Position numbers and translations under genes: made by a program | Shown here: positions 34,620 through 45,337 of the stretch, piece after piece | Layout: every line of letters begins with the position of its first letter | How positions within the stretch are numbered: the first letter of the stretch is position 1 | DNA from: Pseudomonas sp. Leaf48 | GTDB taxonomy: Bacteria > Pseudomonadota > Gammaproteobacteria > Pseudomonadales > Pseudomonadaceae | Direction of reading: 5' to 3' | Assembly: GCF_001421885.1 (NCBI RefSeq) | Contig: NZ_LMLH01000001.1 | Span: forward strand, 379,196-442,500 | Length of the DNA stretch: 63,305 nt | Notes under the pieces: generated by a model | Database searches by the model: none | The model's input: only the letters and a program-made list of their open reading frames with translations | What the model was told of the DNA's origin: nothing

Positions 34620-35314
34620 TCTTCGACTACAACGTCATTTGGGAGGCCATGCCGCTGTACCTCGGCGGCCTGCTGACCACCCTCAAACTGCTCGGGCTGT
34701 CGCTGTTCTTCGGCCTGCTGTGTGCGTTGCCCCTGGGCCTGATGCGGGTTTCGAAGAACCCGGTCGTCAACATGTCGGCCTGGCTCTACACCTACGTGAT
34801 CCGCGGCACGCCGATGTTGGTGCAACTGTTCCTGATCTACTACGGTCTGGCACAGTTCGAAGCGGTGCGTGAGAGCTTCCTCTGGCCGTGGCTGTCCAGC
34901 GCGACCTTCTGTGCGTGCCTGGCGTTTGCTGTCAACACCAGCGCCTACACCGCCGAAATCATTGCCGGCAGCCTGCGCGCCACGCCGAACGGCGAGATCG
35001 AAGCGGCCAAGGCCATGGGCATGTCACGCTTCAAGATGTACAAGCGCATCCTGCTGCCGTCGGCCCTGCGCCGGGCGCTGCCGCAGTACAGCAACGAAGT
35101 GATCATGATGCTGCAGACCACCAGTCTGGCGTCCATCGTGACCCTGATCGACATCACCGGTGCCGCACGCACGGTCAACGCCCAGTACTACCTGCCGTTT
35201 GAGGCGTACATCACCGCCGGCGTGTTCTACCTGTGCCTGACGTTCATTCTGGTGAAGCTGTTCAAGCTGGCCGAGCGCCGCTGGTTGGGCTACCTGGCCC
35301 CGCGGAAGCACTGA
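34616..35314 (+). CDS. aotM: Arginine/ornithine ABC transporter permease AotM
   Basis: The 232-residue HisM-type permease has the EAA loop AAKAMGMSRFKMYKRILLPS near residues 130-149. It begins inside the last codons of aotQ (ATGA overlap) and is followed one base later by aotO, so translation is chained through the operon. Confidence 0.94.
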   Translation: MIFDYNVIWEAMPLYLGGLLTTLKLLGLSLFFGLLCALPLGLMRVSKNPVVNMSAWLYTYVIRGTPMLVQLFLIYYGLAQFEAVRESFLWPWLSSATFCACLAFAVNTSAYTAEIIAGSLRATPNGEIEAAKAMGMSRFKMYKRILLPSALRRALPQYSNEVIMMLQTTSLASIVTLIDITGAARTVNAQYYLPFEAYITAGVFYLCLTFILVKLFKLAERRWLGYLAPRKH

Positions 35315-35315
35315 T

Positions 35316-36428
35316 ATGGAACGCATCGATCATGTGTTGCCGTGGAGCCACTTGGGCAGCGAACGCCAGATCTCGGTGTTTCGCTTCGGCAGTGGCGAGC
35401 GCAAGGCCTACATTCAGGCCAGCCTGCACGCCGATGAACTGCCGGGCATGCGCACAGCCTTCGAGCTGAAAAAGCGCCTGGCCGAACTCGAAACCCAGGG
35501 CTTGCTCAACGGTGTGATCGAACTGGTGCCGGTGGCGAACCCGCTGGGCTTGAGTCAATTGCTCCAGGGCAATCATCAGGGGCGTTTCGAGGCGGGCAGC
35601 GGCAAGAATTTCAACCGCGACTTCGTCGAGCTGAGCGCGCCAGTGGCCGCTGCGCTGAACGGACACCTGGGCGATGACCCGCACGCCAACATTCGTTTGA
35701 TTCGCCAGGCCATGAGCGATGCACTGGCCGCGCTGCCACCGGCATCCAGCCAGTTGCAGGGCATGCAGCGCATCCTGCTCAGCCATGCCTGCACCGCTGA
35801 TGTCGTGCTGGACCTGCACTGCGACGCCGAAGCGGCGCTGCACATGTATGCCTTGCCGCAGCATTGGCCGCAGTGGCGTTCACTGGCTGCGCACCTGAAC
35901 GTGCGGGTCGGGCTGCTGGCGGAAGACTCCGGCGGCAGTTCCTTCGATGAAGCCTGCTCGCTGCCATGGCTGCGTTTGTCGCGTCTGTTCCCGGATGCGC
36001 AAATTCCACTGGCGTGCCTGGCGACTACCATTGAATTAGGTGGCCAGGCCGACACCGGCCGCGCCGAGGCCTGCGCCCATGCTGAAGGCATTCTGGCGTT
36101 CCTCGCCGGGCAAGGCCTGATCAGTGGCGAATGGCCACAAGCTGCGCAAGACGCTTGCGAAGCGATGCCGTTCGAAGGCACCGAATTGCTGATGGCACCC
36201 CATCCGGGGGTGGTGAGTTTCCTGCGTAAACCCGGTGAGTGGGTTGAAGCCGGTGACGAGATTTTTGAAGTGATCGATCCGTTGGCGGATCGGGTCAGCA
36301 CGGTGTGTGCTGGTACGTCCGGGGTGCTGTTTGCCATTGAGCGGCTGCGTTATGCCCAACCCGGTTTCTGGCTGGCCAAGGTGGCGGGGCGCGAAGCGCT
36401 GCGTCACGGGCGCTTGCTCAACGACTGA
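35316..36428 (+). CDS. aotO: AotO, succinylglutamate desuccinylase/aspartoacylase-family protein
   Basis: The 370-residue protein has the zinc carboxypeptidase-like fold of AstE/AspA proteins, with HADELPG (His and Glu zinc ligands, about residue 32-38), NFNRDFVEL and the second His in VLDLHCDAEAAL. A biotin-like flap follows near the C-terminus (GEWVEAGDEIFEVIDPLADR). It is part of the arginine-uptake operon in Pseudomonas but is not needed for transport itself; the reaction is uncertain. It follows aotM by one base. Confidence 0.9.
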   Translation: MERIDHVLPWSHLGSERQISVFRFGSGERKAYIQASLHADELPGMRTAFELKKRLAELETQGLLNGVIELVPVANPLGLSQLLQGNHQGRFEAGSGKNFNRDFVELSAPVAAALNGHLGDDPHANIRLIRQAMSDALAALPPASSQLQGMQRILLSHACTADVVLDLHCDAEAALHMYALPQHWPQWRSLAAHLNVRVGLLAEDSGGSSFDEACSLPWLRLSRLFPDAQIPLACLATTIELGGQADTGRAEACAHAEGILAFLAGQGLISGEWPQAAQDACEAMPFEGTELLMAPHPGVVSFLRKPGEWVEAGDEIFEVIDPLADRVSTVCAGTSGVLFAIERLRYAQPGFWLAKVAGREALRHGRLLND

Positions 36429-36455
36429 CTGACTGTTTTTGTGAGAACCGACCGC

Positions 36456-37220
36456 ATGTACAAACTTGAAGTCCAAGACCTGCATAAACGCTACGGCAGT
36501 CACGAAGTGCTCAAGGGCGTGTCCCTGAAAGCGGCAGCCGGCGATGTGATCAGCATCATCGGCTCCAGTGGCTCCGGCAAAAGTACTTTCCTGCGCTGCA
36601 TCAACCTGCTGGAGCAGCCGCACGCGGGCAAGATTTTGCTCAACAACGAAGAGTTGAAGCTGGTGGCGAACAAGGACGGCGCGCTGAAGGCGGCTGATCC
36701 GAAGCAGTTGCAACGCATGCGTTCGCGCCTGTCGATGGTGTTCCAGCATTTCAACCTGTGGTCGCACATGACCGCGCTGGAAAACATCATGGAAGCGCCA
36801 GTACACGTACTGGGCGTGTCCAAGGCCGAAGCCCGCGAGAAGGCCGAGCACTACCTGAACAAGGTGGGCGTGGCGCATCGCAAGGACGCTTACCCGGGCC
36901 ACATGTCCGGCGGCGAACAACAGCGAGTGGCGATTGCCCGGGCGCTGGCGATGGAACCGGAAGTGATGCTGTTCGACGAACCGACCTCGGCCCTAGACCC
37001 GGAGCTGGTGGGTGACGTGCTCAAAGTCATGCAGGCCCTGGCTCAGGAAGGCCGGACCATGGTCGTGGTGACCCACGAAATGGGTTTCGCCCGTGAAGTG
37101 TCGAACCAGTTGGTGTTCCTGCACAAAGGTGTCGTTGAAGAGAGCGGCAACCCGCGTGAAGTGCTGGTTAACCCGCAATCGGAGCGTCTGCAACAGTTCC
37201 TCTCCGGCAGCTTGAAGTAA
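36456..37220 (+). CDS. aotP: Arginine/ornithine ABC transporter ATP-binding protein AotP
   Basis: The 254-residue ATPase has Walker [10 protein letters not shown] (about residues 38-46), the Q-loop [12 protein letters not shown], signature [19 protein letters not shown] and Walker [16 protein letters not shown], then the H-loop [11 protein letters not shown]. It powers import by AotJQM. I chose the ATG at 36456 ([14 protein letters not shown]); a GTG at 36441 is less likely. A REP doublet separates it from argR. Confidence 0.95.
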   Translation: MYKLEVQDLHKRYGSHEVLKGVSLKAAAGDVISIIGSSGSGKSTFLRCINLLEQPHAGKILLNNEELKLVANKDGALKAADPKQLQRMRSRLSMVFQHFNLWSHMTALENIMEAPVHVLGVSKAEAREKAEHYLNKVGVAHRKDAYPGHMSGGEQQRVAIARALAMEPEVMLFDEPTSALDPELVGDVLKVMQALAQEGRTMVVVTHEMGFAREVSNQLVFLHKGVVEESGNPREVLVNPQSERLQQFLSGSLK

Positions 37221-37284
37221 ACCGAACTCCCGTTGCGCACCGGGATAGTGCATGCTTCGCAACCTGGATGCCGGCCCAATCCCC

Positions 37285-37374
37285 TGTGGGAGCGGGCTTG
37301 CTCGCGAAAGCGGTGTATCAGTCAACATCGTTGCTGTCTGAACCACTGCTTTCGCGAGCAAGCCCGCTCCCACA
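37285..37374. repeat. REP doublet (REPIN-like)
   Basis: TGTGGGAGCGGGCTTGCTCG with CGAAAGCGGT, and the inverse GCTTTCGCGAGCAAGCCCGC with TCCCACA, inside the aotP-argR gap. Confidence 0.92.
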
Positions 37375-37467
37375 TTTGATCTTTGCTGGTTTCGGGATTT
37401 GCGTACATTTGCGGGCTAGCATTGGCCCATGCCTTCATCACTGTTCTTCGTTTCGGATTGCCCGCCC

Positions 37468-38448
37468 ATGACTGCCCATCGAATTGGTTTCCTGATTTGG
37501 CCCAGCACTAAAGCTCTGACGCTGGCGCTGGCTGAGGAGGCCTTGCGTGTTGCCCAGCGTGTGCATCCGGACGTGGTCTACGAACTGTCGTTCTTGCAGG
37601 CCGAGCCACCGGTCGAAGGCGCCTGGCAATTGCCCGGTGAGGCCTGGACCGGCAAGCTCGAAAACTTCCAGAAACTGTTCCTGCTCGCCGATGAGCCGCC
37701 CACCGCATTGGCGCCGGCGCTCAGCAGTGGGCTCAAGCAACTGGTGCGTGCCGGTTGTGTGATCGGCGGTTTGTCCGCGGGTGTTTATCCGTTGGCGCAA
37801 CTGGGTTTGCTCGACGGTTATCGCGCGGCCGTGCACTGGCGCTGGCAGGACGATTTCGCCGAACGTTTCCCGAAGGTCATTGCCACCAGTCATCTGTTCG
37901 ACTGGGATCGTGATCGCCTGACGGCTTGCGGCGGCATGTCGGTACTCGATTTGTTGCTGGCAGTACTGGCCCGCGATCACGGCGCGGAACTGGCCGGTGC
38001 GGTGTCGGAAGAGTTGGTGGTCGAGCGCATCCGCGAGGGCGGGGAGCGTCAGCGCATTCCGTTGCAGAATCGTCTCGGCTCCAGCCATCCCAAGCTCACG
38101 CAAGCCGTGCTGCTCATGGAAGCCAACATCGAAGAGCCCCTGACCACCGACGAAATCGCCCAGCACGTGTGCGTGTCCCGTCGGCAGCTGGAGCGCATCT
38201 TCAAGCAATACCTCAACCGCGTGCCGAGCCAGTATTACCTGGAGTTGCGCCTGAACAAGGCCCGGCAGATGTTGATGCAGACCAGCAAGTCGATCATCCA
38301 GATCGGCCTGTCTTGCGGCTTCTCGTCGGGGCCGCACTTCTCCAGCGCTTATCGCAACTTCTTCGGCGCCACGCCGCGGGAAGATCGCAACCAGCGCCGC
38401 AGCAGCAGCCCGTTCGAGTTGTCGTCGGTGCCTCCGGAGCGCGGATAG
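37468..38448 (+). CDS. argR: ArgR, AraC-family regulator of arginine uptake and catabolism
   Basis: The 326-residue regulator has an N-terminal amidotransferase-like (DJ-1/GATase) sensing domain and a C-terminal AraC-type DNA-binding domain. Its two helix-turn-helix units are visible in LTTDEIAQHVCVSRRQLERI and IQIGLSCGFSSGPHFSSAYR. It is the Pseudomonas ArgR, unrelated to the E. coli ArgR: in the presence of arginine it activates aot and aru genes. I chose the ATG at 37468 (MTAHRIGFL), 13 codons after an earlier start. It is the last gene of the uptake cluster. Confidence 0.93.
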   Translation: MTAHRIGFLIWPSTKALTLALAEEALRVAQRVHPDVVYELSFLQAEPPVEGAWQLPGEAWTGKLENFQKLFLLADEPPTALAPALSSGLKQLVRAGCVIGGLSAGVYPLAQLGLLDGYRAAVHWRWQDDFAERFPKVIATSHLFDWDRDRLTACGGMSVLDLLLAVLARDHGAELAGAVSEELVVERIREGGERQRIPLQNRLGSSHPKLTQAVLLMEANIEEPLTTDEIAQHVCVSRRQLERIFKQYLNRVPSQYYLELRLNKARQMLMQTSKSIIQIGLSCGFSSGPHFSSAYRNFFGATPREDRNQRRSSSPFELSSVPPERG

Positions 38449-38522
38449 GTTTCACCCATAAGCTGATCGAACGCCATGGGGTCGGCAAACCCCATGGTCT
38501 CGGGCAGGCGTGCTATCAGGTT

Positions 38523-41500
38523 TCATTCGGGATTGACTGGTACGCCATTCACCGGCACCGGGATGTTGGCTATCCCATCGATCTGGAGATCATTACCGGT
38601 TCGACGGTAATAATCGGCAATCAGCTGGAGGCTGTCAGCTGTGAATGGATTGCCGCTGAAGTCAAATCCTGCACCGATATCGGCATTGACCTCCAAAAGG
38701 TCGACGGGCATCTCGGTAATTGCGTTAAAGCTCAAGTCGGCGTCTACCCGGATATCGTTACTGAGCAATCCCCCCGGAATCTCCGTGAGCCCACAACGGC
38801 TCAGGTTCAATGACAACTGCGTCATGTTGCTCAGATCGGGTGCGAGCCCCAAAGGGTTATTCCTCAGGTTGATCAGCTCAAGGCGCGTCATTTCTGCCAA
38901 CCCATTGCGGGTTTGTTCGGTCAGGGTGATGCGGCATTCAGGCAGGCTCAGCTCGCTCAGGCTTCGCATCCTGAACACGCTGTCGGGGATGTTATCCAGT
39001 TGGTATCCGCGCACGGTCAGGCGCTCCAGGTTGGGAAAGTACTCCAGGAACTGGCTCGCTCGCGGGGCGATGTGACCGGTGCTGGTGAGCATCAGTTCAG
39101 GGACATGGCTGAAGCCGGCTGTCAGTACTGGAAGATCACCCATAATCGGCAGCGTCGACACGAACGCGAACTCGCTGGCGGCCGCATTGACTGTGGGTAT
39201 TCGGCGCCAGCAACGTTCAAGGTCTTGCTTGAACTGATCCCTTTTGACGTGCTCCTGGTACATCTCATCGGCCGTGAGGGGCGTACCGGTTTCAGGATGG
39301 ACGTTGGGAACGTCGTTCGACCATACGGTGAGGTCGCTGATCATGTCGGCAAGCTCGGCCTCCTTGCGCGCCAGAACGGTCCGACCCTCCGGCAACGTGC
39401 CAGGCAAGCGATAGATATAGTCACTCGCTTCTTCTCTATCCAGCCCTGGGTACAGGTCTCTCACTCGATCGATGTCCACCTGTTCGGCGAATACCCCAAG
39501 GTCCCGTCCGGTTTGACCGAAGTAGATTTTGATGCGCTCGCGGGAGGTGGCAGACAGCGGATTGTTCGCAAAATCAAAGCCTTCGCTGATGTCGCCCGGC
39601 AGTTCAAAGATAAAGGCGGGCAGTTCACTTATCTGATTGTCATAGAAGATGGCGGTTCGAAGTCGCGGGCAATTGCGCAGTCCCGCGGGAATGCTGGTGA
39701 TGCCGGTACTGGAAAGGTCGATGTAGGTCAGTTTGGGGAGCGCGTCTACCTCGGGGGCGAAACCAAGCGGGTTGTTTTCCAGGTCGAGTACCGACAACTC
39801 ATGCAACTGGCCAAGGGATGCCTGATCTGCGGGAGTGAGGGCGATGCCACAATCACTCAGGATCAATTCGTCCAGCCCGGTCATGTTCGAAATCGTTTGG
39901 GGCATGCGGTTCAGGACAAAATTACGCATTTCCAGGCGACGCAAGCCAGGGAAACGCCCAAGGAAAGGTTCGATCCCGCGCGCCGCACTGCTGCCATTGA
40001 GTGACAGCATGGAGATGTGACCGTAGTCGGCGCTCAAGGTCGGCAGATCGCCGAGTATCGGCTGGGAAAATACAATGCTGTAGCCGTGATCTGCGCCCGC
40101 TTCGGCGTCATACAAGTCGGTCTCTTTGCGCCAGCCACGCAGCAGTTGCTCGCGCAGCAGTCTGCGGTTCTGTATTTGTGCGGCTGTTTCCAGCGGGCTG
40201 AGTCTTGCGTTGGTTTGCGGATGAAAGGCTGGTGGGTTGTTAGCCCAGATTTGAAGGTCGTTCAATAACTGGAAATACTCGTCGCGCAGACGAGAAAGCT
40301 CCGCGCGCGGGCCCGCGGGGTGACCTTGCAGTCTTTGAACCAGGGCCTGATTCTCCTGTGGGGAAAGCCTGGGGTAAAGCTCGCGCACTCGTTCTGCCAG
40401 TGTTCGGGGTACTTCGCTCCTGAGGCGGGGATAACCGTTCGTGCCCAATAGGCGCAGTGTGTCTATGGGGGGGGCCGGAATGGGTGGGTGCGCAATCGCC
40501 GTTCGAAGCTCCGATCGTTGCAGCGGGGAATCGTGTATGGCCCGCTGCAGTTTGTGTCCTTGACCGATTTGATAACCCAGCGCCTGGCGCTCCGCGTCAG
40601 GCAAGGCCTGCAAGACACTGGTGTAGAAATCCGAGGCCCCATGCAGTTGCTGCCCGCGGTCGTCAAACGTCTCGAAGGTGCCGGACTTCTGTCGTACCAG
40701 CACTTTTTGTATGGGCGCATCCTGAGGGCCGATGCTGTCTGCCACGGGGGCCTCATAAAACTGATCGCGGATTTCCAGGCGTACCTCGCGGGACCAGCCG
40801 GGCAGTGTTTCCAGGCTTCGGAGCATCAGTGTGTCGGTGTCCGGATTTGCGACAGCGTCGAGATCCAGCCCTTCGTAGGCGCGGGTGACGCGCACTTCCT
40901 GCTCGGCAAAACTCGCGAGCCGTTCCAGCCTCTCGGGTAGGTGGCCTTCACTGATTTGCAGCAGTTCGGTGCCCGTGGCGTTGTTGACAAGTTCCTGCGC
41001 CACGATTTTCGGTAACTGCGGATGAGCCTGCACGATGTCTTGTACGAAGGGGTCGTTGCTTTGCTCAAGGGCTTTGTAATGAGCGTCAAAAAGTTCGGAT
41101 TTATTGTCCCTGATGATTTGCGCCAGCTTCTTTCTCAGGGCGTGGGTGCGGCTTTCAAGGGCATTGAGCGGATTACCGAACGCTTCATTTGTCGACAGGT
41201 TGAGCTTGCCTTCGTTGAGTGTTTGAAGCAGCGTCTTGAGAACGTCTCCATCGATCAACTGGTCTTGTCGCAGGTCGATCGGGGTTAGATCGTCCCGGGT
41301 CGAAGACTCCCAGGCCAACTGCCCTTGCTCATCCCAAAGGCGCAGTCTGCTGCGTTCAGGCAATAGTCCGCTTTCGTTCAGGATTCGAAGTTGGGTCGCG
41401 GGGTCGGCATTCAAGTATTGCTCAGGCTGGTCACTGGCCAGCTGCTCAGAGACGCGCTGCAACTGCTCATCGATGGTAAAGCGCTCGAGCGTGTCGGCGA

Positions 41501-43532
41501 GCAGCGGCGGCAAGGGTTCCTGATTGACGTGCATTTTGCGCAAGGCGTCTTCAGAGCTGCCGCTGATTTCTAGCATGCGTTCTCGTTGCGCGGGGGAAAA
41601 CGACTCGACCCTGTGCCCGATGCGGTCCAGTGATGTGGCTTTATCCCACTCCATCGGATGTTCCAGCTCGGTTTGCCAGGCGCCATCACCATTACCCCGC
41701 AGAATCGGCTTGTAAGCATCGGCACGGGTCGGGTGCTCAATCTGATGGTTCTGGGACAGTGGGTCTTTGCTGACAACGAAGTGCTCGCCTTCGATGGGCA
41801 GAATGTCTCTGCCTTCATGCTGATGCAAGCCCAGGCTATTGGGCCTCGAGCTCTCTGGCAGTGGGATTTTCTGCTTGTAGGTCGTCAGGTCGAGCTTCCA
41901 GTAAAGGGTTTTTCCGCCAGGACCTGCAACGGGTTTGAACCGATCGATGAATGCTACGATTTCGCGAGGAAGTACCTTGCGGAACTCGCCGATGACAATG
42001 GCGCCACCCACTAAAAACATCCCCAGCTGGATGAGCGATTCGGCAGCGCCCATCACGTGTTCAAAGGCTTCGGCCGTCTGGCCCTCGGCCCATTCGATGA
42101 TCCCTTCGAAGGTTTCATCGAGCATCTGCCAGGCCATGTACGCGAGCATCGCCTCACCCAAAAAAGGTATGAATGGCAGGAGTACGAATGAAGCGACCTC
42201 CAGGATCGATTTGGCGGTGCTGGCCACCGAATCCAGGAATGCCCAACGAACCCGTTGATCGACTTGCGCGGTAGGGATGGCGATGGCCCGTGCATCGTTG
42301 AGGATCTTGTTCAGCCGGCTCTGATAAAGGTGTTGCCGCAGGTCGCCCTCGATGGGGGTGGCTGCCAGGTTCAGATTGGGGGCCTCCAGCGGCGTCTCTC
42401 GCCAGGTGGGTAAACTGCTGCCGGGCTCAGGTGTATGCCACTGGATTTGAGCCAGGCTGGCATTGAGTTGACCGAAGAAGTGGCCTCTGCCTTCATGCGG
42501 GATGAACCGGCTGAAGAAGCGCTGGTAATCGGGGTTGCGCAGTTGCCGCGCTAGCTCCCTGACAAAATCGCTCGTTGAAGGGTATTGCTTGATCGGGTGC
42601 TCAGGGTCATCCGGGACATACACCACAATCTGTGCAGTGTCGCGGGTCTGTTCAAGTTGTCGGGAGAAAAGCAAAACACCGGTGAGCGGCGTGGACAGGA
42701 TCGACAGCTCGTGACAAAGCATGGAGGTGCGGTTCAGTCGCAGGCCTTCCAGGCCATCCATCAGGCCTTTGATCATTAGCGCGTTTGCCTCTTGAACGTC
42801 CCTGTTCATTCGGGCGAACAGCAGCGCAGCCTTTAACGCCGCCTCCTGGCTTTCATCGACGTGGCGGCGCAGCACGGCAGCGGCGACTGGATTGGTTACG
42901 CCAAGGTTATCTTCGAGGTATTCCTGATATTTGCGCCCGATGTCCAACTCCCGGCACAGTCGGGTAAAGCCCGCGATGCCAACCGTCTCTTTGAGGCCGG
43001 CAATTGTCTGGAAATGACCCAGTTCATCGGGTTTGGTAATGAATGAGGAGTCCGCTTCATAAGCCTCTTCAAGGGTTTCACTCTCCTCAAAATTGTGCAG
43101 CGCGGCGTCCAGTAGCGACACTGTCCAGATCCGGGCGGCGCCCAGTTGTAGAGGGATGTACAGACGCAAGAAGGTTTTACGTACATCCAGGTTCGGCAGG
43201 TCGAAGCGCTCATTCAACGCATTGACCAGCAACGGCTCGGCAAAACCGGCGGCGTCCTGCAGTTTCTCCAGTATTCGATCGACTTTGTTCTGTACGGTCC
43301 ACTGCTGCGCAATGAGCGCTCTCAAAACTGCATGCGAAGCGGCGGGCAGGTGCTTGAAGTGCTCGGGCATCCCTGGTCGAACGCGGCTAAATGCCTGGCG
43401 TTTTACCGGGATCGCCTCGCCAAGCCAGCGCGGCACGCTATTTTGCAGGGGCGCATAGTGCTCGTCGGGGTGTTCGCCGGGAAATGCGTGGGCCGTTGCT
43501 GGTGTTGACAGGTTCTGTTCTGAAGTTGGCAT
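38523..43532 (-). CDS. Giant DUF6543/dermonecrotic-toxin-like protein with two LRR modules
   Basis: The 1669-residue protein has the DUF6543 toxin-type N-terminal region with two strongly hydrophobic stretches around residues 440-520 (ILEVASFVLLPFIPFLGEAM...LIQLGMFLVGGAIVIGEF). Two tandem modules follow, at about 1047-1345 and 1355-1650. Each starts RVR-LYP and carries a linker (LNDLQIWANN or ISDLTVWSND), then 4-6 leucine-rich repeats (PILGDLPTLSA versus PIMGDLPVLTA), and each ends in a GFDFANNPL or GFDFSGNPF cap. Relatives often end in a C-terminal NEL ubiquitin-ligase domain; none is seen here, since the protein stops after the second module. It lies opposite in direction to argR and aruC. 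GAGGG precedes the ATG. Confidence 0.85.
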   Translation of the reverse strand: MPTSEQNLSTPATAHAFPGEHPDEHYAPLQNSVPRWLGEAIPVKRQAFSRVRPGMPEHFKHLPAASHAVLRALIAQQWTVQNKVDRILEKLQDAAGFAEPLLVNALNERFDLPNLDVRKTFLRLYIPLQLGAARIWTVSLLDAALHNFEESETLEEAYEADSSFITKPDELGHFQTIAGLKETVGIAGFTRLCRELDIGRKYQEYLEDNLGVTNPVAAAVLRRHVDESQEAALKAALLFARMNRDVQEANALMIKGLMDGLEGLRLNRTSMLCHELSILSTPLTGVLLFSRQLEQTRDTAQIVVYVPDDPEHPIKQYPSTSDFVRELARQLRNPDYQRFFSRFIPHEGRGHFFGQLNASLAQIQWHTPEPGSSLPTWRETPLEAPNLNLAATPIEGDLRQHLYQSRLNKILNDARAIAIPTAQVDQRVRWAFLDSVASTAKSILEVASFVLLPFIPFLGEAMLAYMAWQMLDETFEGIIEWAEGQTAEAFEHVMGAAESLIQLGMFLVGGAIVIGEFRKVLPREIVAFIDRFKPVAGPGGKTLYWKLDLTTYKQKIPLPESSRPNSLGLHQHEGRDILPIEGEHFVVSKDPLSQNHQIEHPTRADAYKPILRGNGDGAWQTELEHPMEWDKATSLDRIGHRVESFSPAQRERMLEISGSSEDALRKMHVNQEPLPPLLADTLERFTIDEQLQRVSEQLASDQPEQYLNADPATQLRILNESGLLPERSRLRLWDEQGQLAWESSTRDDLTPIDLRQDQLIDGDVLKTLLQTLNEGKLNLSTNEAFGNPLNALESRTHALRKKLAQIIRDNKSELFDAHYKALEQSNDPFVQDIVQAHPQLPKIVAQELVNNATGTELLQISEGHLPERLERLASFAEQEVRVTRAYEGLDLDAVANPDTDTLMLRSLETLPGWSREVRLEIRDQFYEAPVADSIGPQDAPIQKVLVRQKSGTFETFDDRGQQLHGASDFYTSVLQALPDAERQALGYQIGQGHKLQRAIHDSPLQRSELRTAIAHPPIPAPPIDTLRLLGTNGYPRLRSEVPRTLAERVRELYPRLSPQENQALVQRLQGHPAGPRAELSRLRDEYFQLLNDLQIWANNPPAFHPQTNARLSPLETAAQIQNRRLLREQLLRGWRKETDLYDAEAGADHGYSIVFSQPILGDLPTLSADYGHISMLSLNGSSAARGIEPFLGRFPGLRRLEMRNFVLNRMPQTISNMTGLDELILSDCGIALTPADQASLGQLHELSVLDLENNPLGFAPEVDALPKLTYIDLSSTGITSIPAGLRNCPRLRTAIFYDNQISELPAFIFELPGDISEGFDFANNPLSATSRERIKIYFGQTGRDLGVFAEQVDIDRVRDLYPGLDREEASDYIYRLPGTLPEGRTVLARKEAELADMISDLTVWSNDVPNVHPETGTPLTADEMYQEHVKRDQFKQDLERCWRRIPTVNAAASEFAFVSTLPIMGDLPVLTAGFSHVPELMLTSTGHIAPRASQFLEYFPNLERLTVRGYQLDNIPDSVFRMRSLSELSLPECRITLTEQTRNGLAEMTRLELINLRNNPLGLAPDLSNMTQLSLNLSRCGLTEIPGGLLSNDIRVDADLSFNAITEMPVDLLEVNADIGAGFDFSGNPFTADSLQLIADYYRRTGNDLQIDGIANIPVPVNGVPVNPE

Positions 43533-43649
43533 TGTGATGACCCTCGAGGGATTAAATAAGCCTCAATGGAAAACGATGCCGATGATCGGGGGGTGGTACA
43601 TATTTATAGGGTGCAGGTGACGCTGCCTATAAATCGCCGGGGCAGTTAA

Positions 43650-45038
<1,389 letters not shown>

Positions 45039-45117
45039 TAGACCCTTCGGCGCCTGATTGTCAGGCGTCGAACCTGATTTTGTATGCCGGCCCCGCTTTT
45101 CTGTAGGAGCGAGCCTT

Positions 45118-45247
45118 GTGGCGAGGGGGCTTGCCCCCGTTGGGGTGCGAAGCACCCCTGAAAACAGTCGGCGCGCTAATCAATCAGAACGCATTGACTG
45201 TTTTCGCGATTGCTTTGCAATCGAACGGGGGCAAGCCCCCTCGCCAC
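45118..45247. repeat. 24-bp perfect inverted repeat between aruC and aruF
   Basis: GTGGCGAGGGGGCTTGCCCC plus CGTT at 45118-45141 is the exact complement of the arm at 45224-45247. Each arm is itself palindromic (GGGGGCTTGCCCCC). The repeat encloses 82 bases with a GGGTGCGAAGCACCC hairpin and ACAGTC/GACTGT. This is a different repeat family from the GCGGGC REPs. Confidence 0.85.
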
Positions 45248-45337
45248 GCAAAGTAGCTCCCACCGTTGACTCTGAGTTGTTTCAGGGATGGCCCGGGATT
45301 TTTTCTTCTGTAAGTTCTGAGATAAAGGAGTGACACC

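Noticed and set aside
38523..43532. Long plus-strand ORFs (such as 38913-40004) opposite the giant toxin gene
   Set aside because: They are mirror frames of a GC-rich gene; only the minus-strand frame shows conserved LRR and DUF6543 patterns across 1669 codons.
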